A stretch of 64,000 nt of DNA from ZC4RG42 sp003242425 (GTDB lineage: Bacteria > Pseudomonadota > Gammaproteobacteria > Burkholderiales > SG8-39): positions 32,031 to 96,030 of the forward strand of contig CALCIE010000082.1 of the NCBI GenBank assembly GCA_937907425.1. The letters are read 5' to 3'. Position 1 is the stretch's first letter; each line of letters starts with the position of its first letter. The translations under genes were made by a program, and so were the position numbers. Below are positions 36,766-47,562 of this stretch, one piece after another. The notes below the pieces were generated by a model, which was not told the origin of the DNA, ran no database searches, and was given only the letters and a program-made list of their open reading frames with translations.

Positions 36766-37308
36766 TCAATGGCCGCCCTTCGGTGCCAGCAGCCGGTCGG
36801 TGGCGGCGATGGCGATGGCCGAGACCAGGAAAGTGATGTGGATGATGGTCTGCCACATCATGGTCTTCACCTCGAGCTGCGGGGCGTTGATGAAGGTCTT
36901 CAGCAGGTGGATCGAGGAGATGCCGATGATCGCCGTCGCGAGCTTGACCTTGAGCACCGAGGCGTTGACGTGCGACAGCCATTCCGGCTGGTCGGGATGC
37001 CCCTCCAGATAAAGGCGCGAGACGAAGGTCTCGTAGCCGCCGACGATCACCATGATGAGTAGGTTGGCGATCATCACCACGTCGATCAGCGACAGCACGA
37101 TCAGCATGATCTCGGTTTCGCTCACCGAGCCGTTGGCGAACAGCTCGAGCAGATGTACGAGCTCGCGCCAGAATTGCACCACGTAGACGCCCTGGGCCAC
37201 GATGAGCCCGAGGTAGAGGGGCAGTTGCAGCCAGCGGCTGGCGAAAATGAGCGTCGGGATGGGCTTGAGCCGGCCCGTGCCGGCGGCGGAAGCGGGGGAG
37301 GATGCCAT
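36766..37308 (-). CDS. YqhA/TIGR00645 family inner-membrane protein
   Basis: 180 residues from ATG 37308. Four membrane helices, with ESRWLQLPLYLGL-like (here FASRWLQLPLYLGLIVAQG), DVVMIANLLIMVIVGGYETFVS and the C-terminal HITFLVSAIAIAATDRL. Uncharacterised conserved family. ATG 37308 is chosen by family length; the next in-frame ATG (37356) lies upstream of a likely -10, so it would not be transcribed. Confidence 0.86.
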   Translation of the reverse strand: MASSPASAAGTGRLKPIPTLIFASRWLQLPLYLGLIVAQGVYVVQFWRELVHLLELFANGSVSETEIMLIVLSLIDVVMIANLLIMVIVGGYETFVSRLYLEGHPDQPEWLSHVNASVLKVKLATAIIGISSIHLLKTFINAPQLEVKTMMWQTIIHITFLVSAIAIAATDRLLAPKGGH

Positions 37309-37343
37309 CGTTGTCGTTATGGGAAATTGCGAAACGGGGCGCG

Positions 37344-37349
37344 ATTTTA
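37344..37349 (-). promoter_or_regulatory. Likely -10 element (TAAAAT) of the YqhA-like gene
   Basis: Minus strand TAAAAT, 36 bases before ATG 37308; it argues against the longer reading frame. Confidence 0.4.
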
Positions 37350-37535
37350 GCGGCATGCCTGTGCCGGCGCGAGGACGGACCGGGACCGGAAAAGGGGACG
37401 GCGCCCCTTTGACGGCGCACGTTTACAGCCGGCGCATTTGGTGCTTCCATTCGGTCATTGGCCGGACACTCCCCTAAAATCCCGTATTGCCATTACAAAC
37501 GACGTCCGGCACGTCCACATCGAGGAGGCAGATCT

Positions 37536-39500
<1,965 letters not shown>

Positions 39501-39570
39501 CGGCCGGGCCGGCGGGCTTTGATCTGCGCGCCGGCGCCGACCATGCCGCGGACATAGAATTGGGTGCGTC

Positions 39571-40986
<1,416 letters not shown>

Positions 40987-41000
40987 GCCGCAGGCTGAGG

Positions 41001-41006
41001 TAAAAT
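41001..41006 (+). promoter_or_regulatory. -10 element (TAAAAT) of tRNA-Ser
   Basis: TAAAAT 16 bases before the tRNA 5' end; -35 unclear. Confidence 0.4.
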
Positions 41007-41021
41007 CCGCGCCTCTTTTCC

Positions 41022-41112
41022 GGAGAGGTGACCGAGTGGTCGAAGGTGCACGCCTGGAAAGCGTGTGTACGCCAAAAGCGTACCGCGGGTTCGAATCCCG
41101 CTCTCTCCGCCA
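41022..41112 (+). tRNA. tRNA-Ser(GGA)
   Basis: 91 nt with a long variable arm and encoded CCA. Acceptor GGAGAGG pairs with TCTCTCC (one G-T). The anticodon loop CTGGAAA gives GGA, reading UCC/UCU. T arm CGGG-TTCGAAT-CCCG. Confidence 0.96.
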
Positions 41113-41122
41113 ATGAATTCAA

Positions 41123-41160
41123 ATTCTTAGCGCGTAACCAACGGGTTGCGCGCTAAGAAT
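41123..41160. terminator. 17-bp hairpin just after tRNA-Ser
   Basis: Left arm 41123-41139 and right arm 41144-41160 pair over 17 bases with one T-G wobble and an AACG loop; the arms contain ATTCTTAGCGCG. No T run follows, so it is an atypical terminator, a processing signal or a small repeat. Confidence 0.45.
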
Positions 41161-41220
41161 GCCACCTGTTCTCCCGCCAGTTGTATTTGCCCGGCAACGA
41201 ACCCATCGAACCGTAAGCGC

Positions 41221-41680
41221 ATGCGCGGCGTTCGCAAATTCGTCGCTGCCGCGCTGCTTTGCCTGCCGGTTTCGGCAGTTGTTGCCTGCACCGTGGTCGG
41301 CGTGCAAGACGGCGACACATTGACAGCGTTATGCGCGCGGCAGCAGATCCGAGTCAGGCTTGCAGAGATCGACGCGCCGGAGCGCCGGCAACCGTTCGGC
41401 GCGCGCCCGCCAATCGCTGGCCGAGCTGTGTTTCAAGCGGCCGGTGAAACTCAAGACGGTCGATGTAGACCGATACGGGCGCACTGTGGCGCGCGTGTAT
41501 TGCGACGGCGTCGATGCCAACGCCGAGCAAGTGCGCCGCGGCATGGCCTGGGTGTACGTTCGCTATGCGCGCGATCCGGCGTTGCGCAGCCTGGAGGCGG
41601 AGGCACGCCGCGCCAGGCGAGGGCTGTGGTCGGATTCGCTGCCGGTGCCCCCGTGGGAATGGCGCCGCAACCGCGCTTAG
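41221..41680 (+). pseudogene. Frameshifted secreted thermonuclease (SNase-like)
   Basis: Signal peptide MRGVRKFVAAALLCLPVSAV, then CTVVGVQDGDTLTALC and IRVRLAEIDAPERRQPFG (catalytic Asp/Arg of the SNase family) in one frame. It continues in another frame as ARQSLAELCFKRPVKLKTVD, DRYGRTVARVYCDGVDAN, GMAWVYVRYARDP and EAEARRARRGLW. The break lies in the run GCGCGCGC at 41399-41406. Restoring one GC unit gives PFGARARQSLAELCF and a 153-residue protein; the present span (460 nt) is two short of a codon multiple. It may be a real loss, an assembly error, or a slippage-prone GC repeat. Confidence 0.7.
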
Positions 41681-41889
41681 TGGTGCCGTGCCGCCTTGGG
41701 CGCGCTTTGCTCGCGCCGGCGCACCGCGGCGGCGCGTAAGGGGCGCATCGACTGAGCCTCTGCACCCCTGAAACTCCGCGCACAACGGAGACGGCGAACG
41801 AGAGTACGACGCGCGACGATGCCCCTCGCGCATATCCGGCTCATTGCCTGCGCACGCTGGGCGGAAAGAAGTACCGGTGCGGCCGGTTG
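41681..41889. other. Convergent spacer
   Basis: 209 bp between the SNase-like gene and the DUF3293 gene. No gene or clear terminator is seen. Confidence 0.3.
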
Positions 41890-42366
41890 TCAAGCCGGCG
41901 CTCCGGGTTGATCTGCGCGGTCAGCCGGGCCGTGACGGAGCAAATCGGCCAGCAGCACCAGTTGCGGAATCCCGCGCCTGTCGCAGACAAGCACCGCGTT
42001 CTGACGATAGCGGTGCGCCAGCCGCTTCGCGTTCTTCCGGTCGAGTCTTAACGCGAGCACGCTCGGTTCGCGCCACTGCCCGTCGGTGCCGATGCCTTCT
42101 CCCGGAAGCACGATGCATCCCAGCCGTTTCAGCTCCGCGATCAGACGCTTTTGCGCCGCTTCGTTCATCCCGCGCGGGCGCGGCCTGCTGCGCGGATGCC
42201 AGGCGGTGATGAACGCCGCGCTGCGCGCGCGATGGCGATGCAACAGCAGCGTGAGGCGCGGCTCGCGCACGCTCACGCGCAGTTCGAAACGCTCGCTGCG
42301 CCGCGCGCCGTACACGCGATACGCGGTTGTTAAATAGCTTTGCAGCAATGAACGAGGCCTTTCCAT
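41890..42366 (-). CDS. DUF3293 family protein
   Basis: 158 residues from ATG 42366. The pattern matches this uncharacterised family: SLLQSYLTTAYRVY at the start, AAFITAWHPRSRPRPRGMNE, ELKRLGCIVLPGEGIGTDG and a C-terminal RYRQNAVLVCDRRGIPQLVL. The Arg-rich composition is unusual. The frame is open upstream to 42885 but that part is antisense to the zinc-ribbon gene. Confidence 0.7.
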   Translation of the reverse strand: MERPRSLLQSYLTTAYRVYGARRSERFELRVSVREPRLTLLLHRHRARSAAFITAWHPRSRPRPRGMNEAAQKRLIAELKRLGCIVLPGEGIGTDGQWREPSVLALRLDRKNAKRLAHRYRQNAVLVCDRRGIPQLVLLADLLRHGPADRADQPGAPA

Positions 42367-42486
42367 GGTAGTCCGCCTGTACTGCAATGAAATCGGAGGA
42401 AGCGACGGGCACCATTCTTGCGGACTGCACGTCAGCTTTCCGGACACTTTGCACGGCAGAAGCAAAGGTAGCAGGAGGAAGTGATC

Positions 42487-42795
42487 ATGACAGCGAAGGG
42501 CAACGTTTATCCGGATGCGGAGGGCCCGCGCAACGGGGGCGGGCGCCGGTGGGGCCTCGGCAATCTGCTCAATACACTGGCGGAGGAGATTTCGGAACGC
42601 GGCGGGTTCGGGGCGTCGCGCGGCAGATCGGTGCATGCGGCGGAGGACGTCCGTTGCCCGTGGTGCCAGGGCGACGTTTACCGGGTGCGGCGGCGGATGA
42701 TCGACCGCTTCGCCAGCGTGCTGTCGCCGCGCCAGCGTTATCGCTGCATGTCCTGGAGCTGCCGCTGGGAAGGCACGCTCCGCGTCAAGCGCTAG
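42487..42795 (+). CDS. Small zinc-ribbon protein, unknown function
   Basis: 102 residues. The C-terminal half has CPWCQGDVYRVRRR and YRCMSWSCRWEGTLRVKR, a four-Cys zinc ribbon. The N-terminus is Gly/Arg-rich. GGAGG at 42474-42478 sets ATG 42487; GTG 42481 is too close to it. Not recognised beyond the ribbon. Confidence 0.65.
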   Translation: MTAKGNVYPDAEGPRNGGGRRWGLGNLLNTLAEEISERGGFGASRGRSVHAAEDVRCPWCQGDVYRVRRRMIDRFASVLSPRQRYRCMSWSCRWEGTLRVKR

Positions 42796-42828
42796 GCTGA
42801 AAACTGCGCCGGCGCGCAGCCGGTGAGC

Positions 42829-42847
42829 CCGGCCGTCGCACGGCCGG
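42829..42847. other. Hairpin overlapping the promoter region of the Nudix-regulator gene
   Basis: CCGGCCGT / ACGGCCGG eight-base stem with a CGC loop, immediately followed by TAAAAT (42848-42853), a plausible -10 for the gene at 42885. It could be a terminator for the zinc-ribbon gene without a T run, or an operator. Confidence 0.35.
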
Positions 42848-42884
42848 TAAAATAGGCGCTTCGCGAAAATGAGCAGGACAAACA

Positions 42885-43856
42885 ATGAGCATTGCGGAGC
42901 GTCTCGCAGCGGAGGAGCGGTCGACGCAGCAATCCATCTCCGTCGACCTGAGCGCGGTGATCGTCACGGTCGACGACGAGCAACCCAAGGTCCTCGCCAT
43001 CCGGACCGATAAGGCCGATGCGCTGCCCTCCGGTCCGCTCGAACCCCGTCATCGCACGCTGGAAGCGGGTTTGCGCGCGTGGGTGGAAACTCAGACGCGC
43101 CAGACGCTCGGTTATGTCGAGCAGCTCTATACCTTCGGCGACAGCGGACGCAGCGCTGCGACGGGGGCGAATACCCGCTCGCTGTCCATCGGCTATCTAG
43201 CGCTGGTGCCCGAAGCGCAGCCGCCGGGCACGCCGGACGCCGAGTGGCGCAACTGGTACCGCTACTTTCCCTGGGAAGACTGGCGCAACGGGCGGCCGCC
43301 CATCCTCGACGAGATCGCGGCCGGGCTCAAGGCCTGGGTCGCGCAGGCCGAGGACGCTTCGCAGCGCAGACTGCGCGAAGCGCGCGTGCGGCGTACCTTC
43401 GGCAACCGCAACCGGCCGTGGAACGAGGAGCCGGTGCTGGACCGTTACGAGCTGCTATACGAAGCGGGACTTGTACCGGAAGCGCACCGCGACGGCCGCA
43501 AAACCTCTGGCAAGCCCATTAGCGCGGGCGAACCGATGTTCGCCGACCATCGCCGCATTCTCGCCACGGCGATCACGCGGCTGCGCGGCAAGATCAAATA
43601 CCGTCCCGTGGTCTTCGAGCTGATGCCCGAGATGTTCCCGCTGCTGCATCTGCAACGCACGGTGGAGGCGCTCGCCGGCGTGCGCCTGCACAAGCCCAAT
43701 TTCCGGCGCCTGGTGGAAGGGCAGGGACTGGTCGAGGACACAGGGGCGTATACCACCGAGACCGGCGGACGGCCCGCACGCCTGGTGCGCTTTCGCAGCG
43801 AGGCGCTGCTGGAGGGTATGACGGGCGGCATCCGCCTGCCGGTGGTGCGCAGTTGA
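42885..43856 (+). CDS. NrtR-like transcriptional regulator of NAD synthesis (degenerate Nudix + winged helix)
   Basis: 323 residues. A Nudix-like domain (about 15-170: SAVIVTVDDEQPKVLAIRTD, LEAGLRAWVETQTRQTLGYV) in which the catalytic REUxEE Glu residues are absent, so it is probably a ligand-sensing domain. The C-terminal winged helix (about 225-315) has FELMPEMFPLLHLQRTVEAL, HKPNFRRLVEGQGLVEDTG and GRPARLVRFRSEALLE, the NrtR/NadQ-type DNA-binding pattern. It lies directly upstream of nadABC, whose promoter carries a palindrome. By analogy it should sense an NAD-related metabolite and repress nad genes (inference). Confidence 0.8.
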   Translation: MSIAERLAAEERSTQQSISVDLSAVIVTVDDEQPKVLAIRTDKADALPSGPLEPRHRTLEAGLRAWVETQTRQTLGYVEQLYTFGDSGRSAATGANTRSLSIGYLALVPEAQPPGTPDAEWRNWYRYFPWEDWRNGRPPILDEIAAGLKAWVAQAEDASQRRLREARVRRTFGNRNRPWNEEPVLDRYELLYEAGLVPEAHRDGRKTSGKPISAGEPMFADHRRILATAITRLRGKIKYRPVVFELMPEMFPLLHLQRTVEALAGVRLHKPNFRRLVEGQGLVEDTGAYTTETGGRPARLVRFRSEALLEGMTGGIRLPVVRS

Positions 43857-43955
43857 ACTAAGGCGCTGTATTTACGTTGTTTCCCCTTTAAACCCTTGCG
43901 CAAACACGGGATTGCGGGGCACTTCGGACAAGTCGAAAATAGCGCGGCGCGGCTC

Positions 43956-43983
43956 TTGACGGTCTTATTCTCAGGGCTAGAAT
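43956..43983 (+). promoter_or_regulatory. nadABC promoter
   Basis: TTGACG (43956-43961), a 16-base spacer and TAGAAT (43978-43983). The predicted transcription start is near 43990, about 53 bases before nadA. Confidence 0.65.
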
Positions 43984-43985
43984 AA
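43965..43985. promoter_or_regulatory. Candidate operator: TTATTCT-N7-AGAATAA palindrome
   Basis: Perfect 7-base inverted repeat with a 7-base spacer, between -35 and -10 and covering the -10. This is the geometry of a repressor site. The likely ligand-bound regulator is the Nudix/winged-helix protein encoded upstream. Confidence 0.6.
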
Positions 43986-43990
43986 CGTCA

Positions 43991-44007
43991 ACCGAGTGTA
44001 ACTCGGT
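43991..44007 (+). promoter_or_regulatory. Hairpin at the 5' end of the nad transcript
   Basis: ACCGAGT-GTA-ACTCGGT followed by TTT, right at the predicted start site. It could protect the mRNA 5' end, act as a weak attenuator, or be a second operator. Confidence 0.45.
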
Positions 44008-44042
44008 TTTATTGTTCGCTACATATACTCAAGGTGAGCATA

Positions 44043-45074
44043 ATGACCGCAACCGCCGCAGTGCAGTCGACCGCGCTTCGTTACACGGAGCGTTTCACGC
44101 CCGAGATCGCGGAGCGTACCGCGCCCATCTACGAACGCGTGAAAAGCGTGGTGCCGGAAATCCTGTGGCCGAAGTACGCGCCGGACATCGACGCGATCCT
44201 GCGGCTGAAGAAGGAGCGCAACGCGGTCATCCTGGCGCACAACTATCAGACACCGGAAATCTTCCATGCCGTCGCCGACTTCGTGGGCGACAGTCTCGCG
44301 CTGGCACGCCAGGCGGCGAAATGCGACGCCGAAGTCATCGTGCAGGCAGGCGTGCACTTCATGGCGGAGACGTCGAAGCTGTTGTGCCCGGACAAGAAGG
44401 TGCTCATCCCCGACATGCAGGCGGGTTGTTCGCTCGCCGATTCCGTCACCGCTGCCGACGTGCGCCTGTTGCGCGAGAAATATCCGGGCGTGCCGGTGGT
44501 GACCTACGTCAACACCTCGGCGGCGGTGAAGGCCGAAAGCGACATCTGCTGCACCTCGGCCAACGCGGTGAAAATCGTCGAGAGCCTCGGCGTGCCGCGC
44601 GTCATCATGATTCCCGACGAATTCCTGGCGAAGAACGTCGCGGCGCAGACCAAGGTCGAGGTGATCGCCTGGGCCGGCCACTGCGAAGTGCACGAGCGCT
44701 TCACGGTCGATGACATCGAGCGTTTCCGTCTGCTGTACCCGGGCGTCGTGGTACTGGCGCATCCCGAATGCCCGCCGGAAGTGGTGAAGGCCGCCGATTT
44801 CACCGGCTCCACCGCGGGCATGATCGACTACGTCGGCGAGAAGCGTCCGTCACGCGTGGTGCTCATCACCGAATGCTCGATGAGCGACAACGTCGCCGTG
44901 CAGTTCCCGGACATCGAATTCGTGCGGCCTTGTCAGCGCTGCCCGCACATGAAGCGCATCACGCTGGAGAACATCCGCCGCGCCTTGGAAACCATGACCC
45001 ACGAAGTGACCGTGGACCCGGAAATCGCCCCGCGCGCCCGCCGTGCGATCGAGCGCATGCTCGAAGTGAAATAA
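44043..45074 (+). CDS. nadA: Quinolinate synthase A
   Basis: Condenses iminoaspartate with dihydroxyacetone phosphate to quinolinate; [4Fe-4S] enzyme. 343 residues. Cluster Cys residues are in DMQAGCSLAD, ICCTSANAVK region and RPCQRCPHMKR; also ILAHNYQTPEIF, GDSLALARQAA and ITECSMSDNVA. AAGGTGAG precedes ATG 44043; GTG 44034 is in frame but overlaps it. Confidence 0.95.
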   Translation: MTATAAVQSTALRYTERFTPEIAERTAPIYERVKSVVPEILWPKYAPDIDAILRLKKERNAVILAHNYQTPEIFHAVADFVGDSLALARQAAKCDAEVIVQAGVHFMAETSKLLCPDKKVLIPDMQAGCSLADSVTAADVRLLREKYPGVPVVTYVNTSAAVKAESDICCTSANAVKIVESLGVPRVIMIPDEFLAKNVAAQTKVEVIAWAGHCEVHERFTVDDIERFRLLYPGVVVLAHPECPPEVVKAADFTGSTAGMIDYVGEKRPSRVVLITECSMSDNVAVQFPDIEFVRPCQRCPHMKRITLENIRRALETMTHEVTVDPEIAPRARRAIERMLEVK

Positions 45075-45113
45075 GCGCACCCGAGGCTCGCGCTCACGCA
45101 AAAGGCCATCACC

Positions 45114-46655
45114 ATGAACCTACGTCCTTCCCGCATCGTCATCGTCGGTGGTGGCATCGCGGGGCTGGCGACGGCGCTCAAGCTGGCGCCCATGCCCGTC
45201 ACGCTGCTGGTCAAGGCGCCCCTCGGTACCGAAGCCTCCACGCCTTTGGCCCAGGGCGGCATCGCCGCGGCGCTCGGCGCGGACGACTCGCCGCGCCTGC
45301 ACGCGGCCGATACGCTCGCCGCTGCGGCCGGCGTCGGCGATCCGCACATCACTTCCCGCGTCACCGGCGAAGCAGCGGCCTGCATCGACGATCTGCTGCG
45401 CTACGGCGTGCCCTTCGACCGTGACGAGAACGGCCGTCTCGCGCTCGGCCTGGAAGCGGCGCATTCGCGCCGGCGCATCGTGCACGCCGGCGGCGATGCG
45501 ACGGGACGCGTGGTCATCGAGACGCTGATCCGCGCGGTGCAGCGCGCCGAACACATCGAGGTGATCGACAACGTGCGCGTCACCGAAGTGCTGGCCGAGG
45601 ACGGCGCGGTGCGCGGTGTCATCGGCGAACGCGCTGGGACGCCGTTCTTCCTGTCCACCTCCGCGCTGGTGCTGGCGACCGGCGGCGTCGGCGGACTCTA
45701 TACGCATACCACCAATCCGCTCGGTTCCGTGGGCAGCGGTTTCGTGCTGGCCGCGCGCGCCGGAGCGGTGTTGCGCGACGTCGAATTCGTGCAGTTCCAT
45801 CCCACTGCGATCGCGGTGGGCCGCGATCCCATGCCGCTCGCGACGGAAGCCCTGCGAGGCGAGGGCGCGATCCTCGTCAACCAGCGCGGCGAGCGTTTCA
45901 TGGAATCGGTGCCGGGGCGCGAACTTGCGCCGCGCGACGTGGTCGCGCGCGCGATCTGGCGCCAGATCGAAGGCGGCAACGACGTGTACCTGGATGCGCG
46001 CACGGCCGTGGGCGAGCGTTTTCCCGCGCGCTTTCCCGCTGTCTACGCGCTCTGCATGGAGGCCGGGCTCGATCCGGTCAAACAGCCGATTCCGGTACGG
46101 CCCGCGGCGCATTTCCACATGGGCGGCATCGCGGTGGACGAGCGCGGCCGCAGCAGCATCGAAGGCCTGTGGGCCTGCGGCGAAGTCGCCGCCACAGGCT
46201 TGCACGGAGCGAACCGTCTGGCGAGCAACTCGCTTCTCGAAGGACTCGCCTTTGCGCGCTGGATTGCGCAGGACATTGCCGGCAGCCAGCCGCAGCCGCG
46301 TATGCGCCCCTTTGCGATGCCCGATCCGAAACCGCGTCCCTTCGACGCGGCCACGATGGCCGAGGTGCGGCGCATCATGACGCAGCACGTCGGCGTGGTG
46401 CGCAACGCCGAAGGGCTGCGTACCGCGGCGCTGCGATTGAGCGAACTCGCGCACGGCGACAGTGCAACCGCCGACGCGGCACTCGCCGGGGCGTTCATTG
46501 CCGTCGCCGCGCTGGAACGCCGCGAAAGCCGCGGCGCGCATTGCCGCAGCGACTATCCCGAGACGCAGGAGGCGTGGGCGCGCCACATCGAGCTCACCCT
46601 GGCCGACCTCGAGCAGCGGGTCGCATCGCTGCAAGCCCAACGCGTGGCGGTGTGA
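45114..46655 (+). CDS. nadB: L-aspartate oxidase
   Basis: FAD enzyme making iminoaspartate from aspartate. 513 residues. VIVGGGIAGLATALKLAP, TPLAQGGIAAALGADDSP, HPTAIAVGRDPMPLATEALRGEGA and HGANRLASNSLLEGLAFAR. Starts 39 bp after nadA. Confidence 0.95.
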   Translation: MNLRPSRIVIVGGGIAGLATALKLAPMPVTLLVKAPLGTEASTPLAQGGIAAALGADDSPRLHAADTLAAAAGVGDPHITSRVTGEAAACIDDLLRYGVPFDRDENGRLALGLEAAHSRRRIVHAGGDATGRVVIETLIRAVQRAEHIEVIDNVRVTEVLAEDGAVRGVIGERAGTPFFLSTSALVLATGGVGGLYTHTTNPLGSVGSGFVLAARAGAVLRDVEFVQFHPTAIAVGRDPMPLATEALRGEGAILVNQRGERFMESVPGRELAPRDVVARAIWRQIEGGNDVYLDARTAVGERFPARFPAVYALCMEAGLDPVKQPIPVRPAAHFHMGGIAVDERGRSSIEGLWACGEVAATGLHGANRLASNSLLEGLAFARWIAQDIAGSQPQPRMRPFAMPDPKPRPFDAATMAEVRRIMTQHVGVVRNAEGLRTAALRLSELAHGDSATADAALAGAFIAVAALERRESRGAHCRSDYPETQEAWARHIELTLADLEQRVASLQAQRVAV

Positions 46656-46656
46656 G

Positions 46657-47505
46657 ATGACGGTCGAAGCGCTCCCCGATTTGCTCGTCGAGCCGCTCGT
46701 CCGTGAAGCGCTGCGGGAGGATCTCGGCCGCGCCGGCGACGTCACCAGCGCCGCCGTCATTCCCGCCGGCACGCGCATGCGTGCGGCAATGGTCGCGCGT
46801 CAGCCGGGCGTCGTCGCCGGCCTGCAGTGCGCGGAAATCGCTTTCCGCTTGCTGGACGAGCGCGTCTCGCTCACACGGCGCAAACGGGACGGCGACCGTG
46901 TCGCCGCAGGCGAAGCGGTGCTGGAAGTGGAGGGCGATGCGCGCGCCATCCTCGGTGCCGAACGCGTGGCGCTCAATTTCGTGTGCCGGCTGTCCGGGAT
47001 CGCGACGGCGACCGCCGCGCTGGTGGAAGCCGCCAAGCCGCACAAGGCGCGCATCACCTGCACCCGCAAGACCACGCCGGGCTTGCGCGCGCTGGAGAAG
47101 CACGCCGTGCGCGCCGGCGGCGGCGCCAACCACCGCTTCGGTCTCGACGACGCGGTGCTCATCAAGGACAACCACATCGCCGTGGCGGGCGGGGTGCGGA
47201 TCGCCATCGAGCGCGCCCGCGCGGCGGTCGGGCATTTGGTCAAGATCGAAGTCGAAGTCGATACCCTCGAGCAGCTCGACGAAGCGCTGGCCGCGGGCGT
47301 GGACGCGGTGCTGCTCGACAACATGAGTCCCGAGCAATTGCGCGAGGCCGTGCGCCGCGTCGGCGGCCGCGCCGTCACCGAAGCCTCGGGGCGCATCAAC
47401 GCCGCCACCGTGCAGGCGGTCGCGGCCGCCGGCGTGGACATCATCTCCGCCGGCTGGCTGACCCACAGCGCGCCCATTCTCGACCTCGGTCTCGACGTCC
47501 TCTAG
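46657..47505 (+). CDS. nadC: Nicotinate-nucleotide diphosphorylase (carboxylating)
   Basis: Quinolinate + PRPP to nicotinate mononucleotide. 282 residues. ALREDLGRAGDVTSAAVIP, TRKTTPGLRALEKHAVRAGGG (substrate Arg/Lys), HRFGLDDAVLIKDNHI and LLDNMSPEQLREAV. One base after the nadB stop; completes the de novo NAD operon. Confidence 0.96.
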   Translation: MTVEALPDLLVEPLVREALREDLGRAGDVTSAAVIPAGTRMRAAMVARQPGVVAGLQCAEIAFRLLDERVSLTRRKRDGDRVAAGEAVLEVEGDARAILGAERVALNFVCRLSGIATATAALVEAAKPHKARITCTRKTTPGLRALEKHAVRAGGGANHRFGLDDAVLIKDNHIAVAGGVRIAIERARAAVGHLVKIEVEVDTLEQLDEALAAGVDAVLLDNMSPEQLREAVRRVGGRAVTEASGRINAATVQAVAAAGVDIISAGWLTHSAPILDLGLDVL

Positions 47506-47562
47506 AGCCCTCGGGCGTCGGCTAGAATCCGAAGCCTGCACAGGGATCAAGCGATTTCGTCC

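Noticed and set aside
41123..42885. Integrated island at tRNA-Ser
   Set aside because: No integrase and no repeat of the tRNA 3' end was seen; only the small accessory genes and the palindrome hint at it.
47506..47562. BirA or BioR box before bioF
   Set aside because: No TTGTAAACC-type or TTATCTATAA-type inverted repeat in the 57-bp gap.
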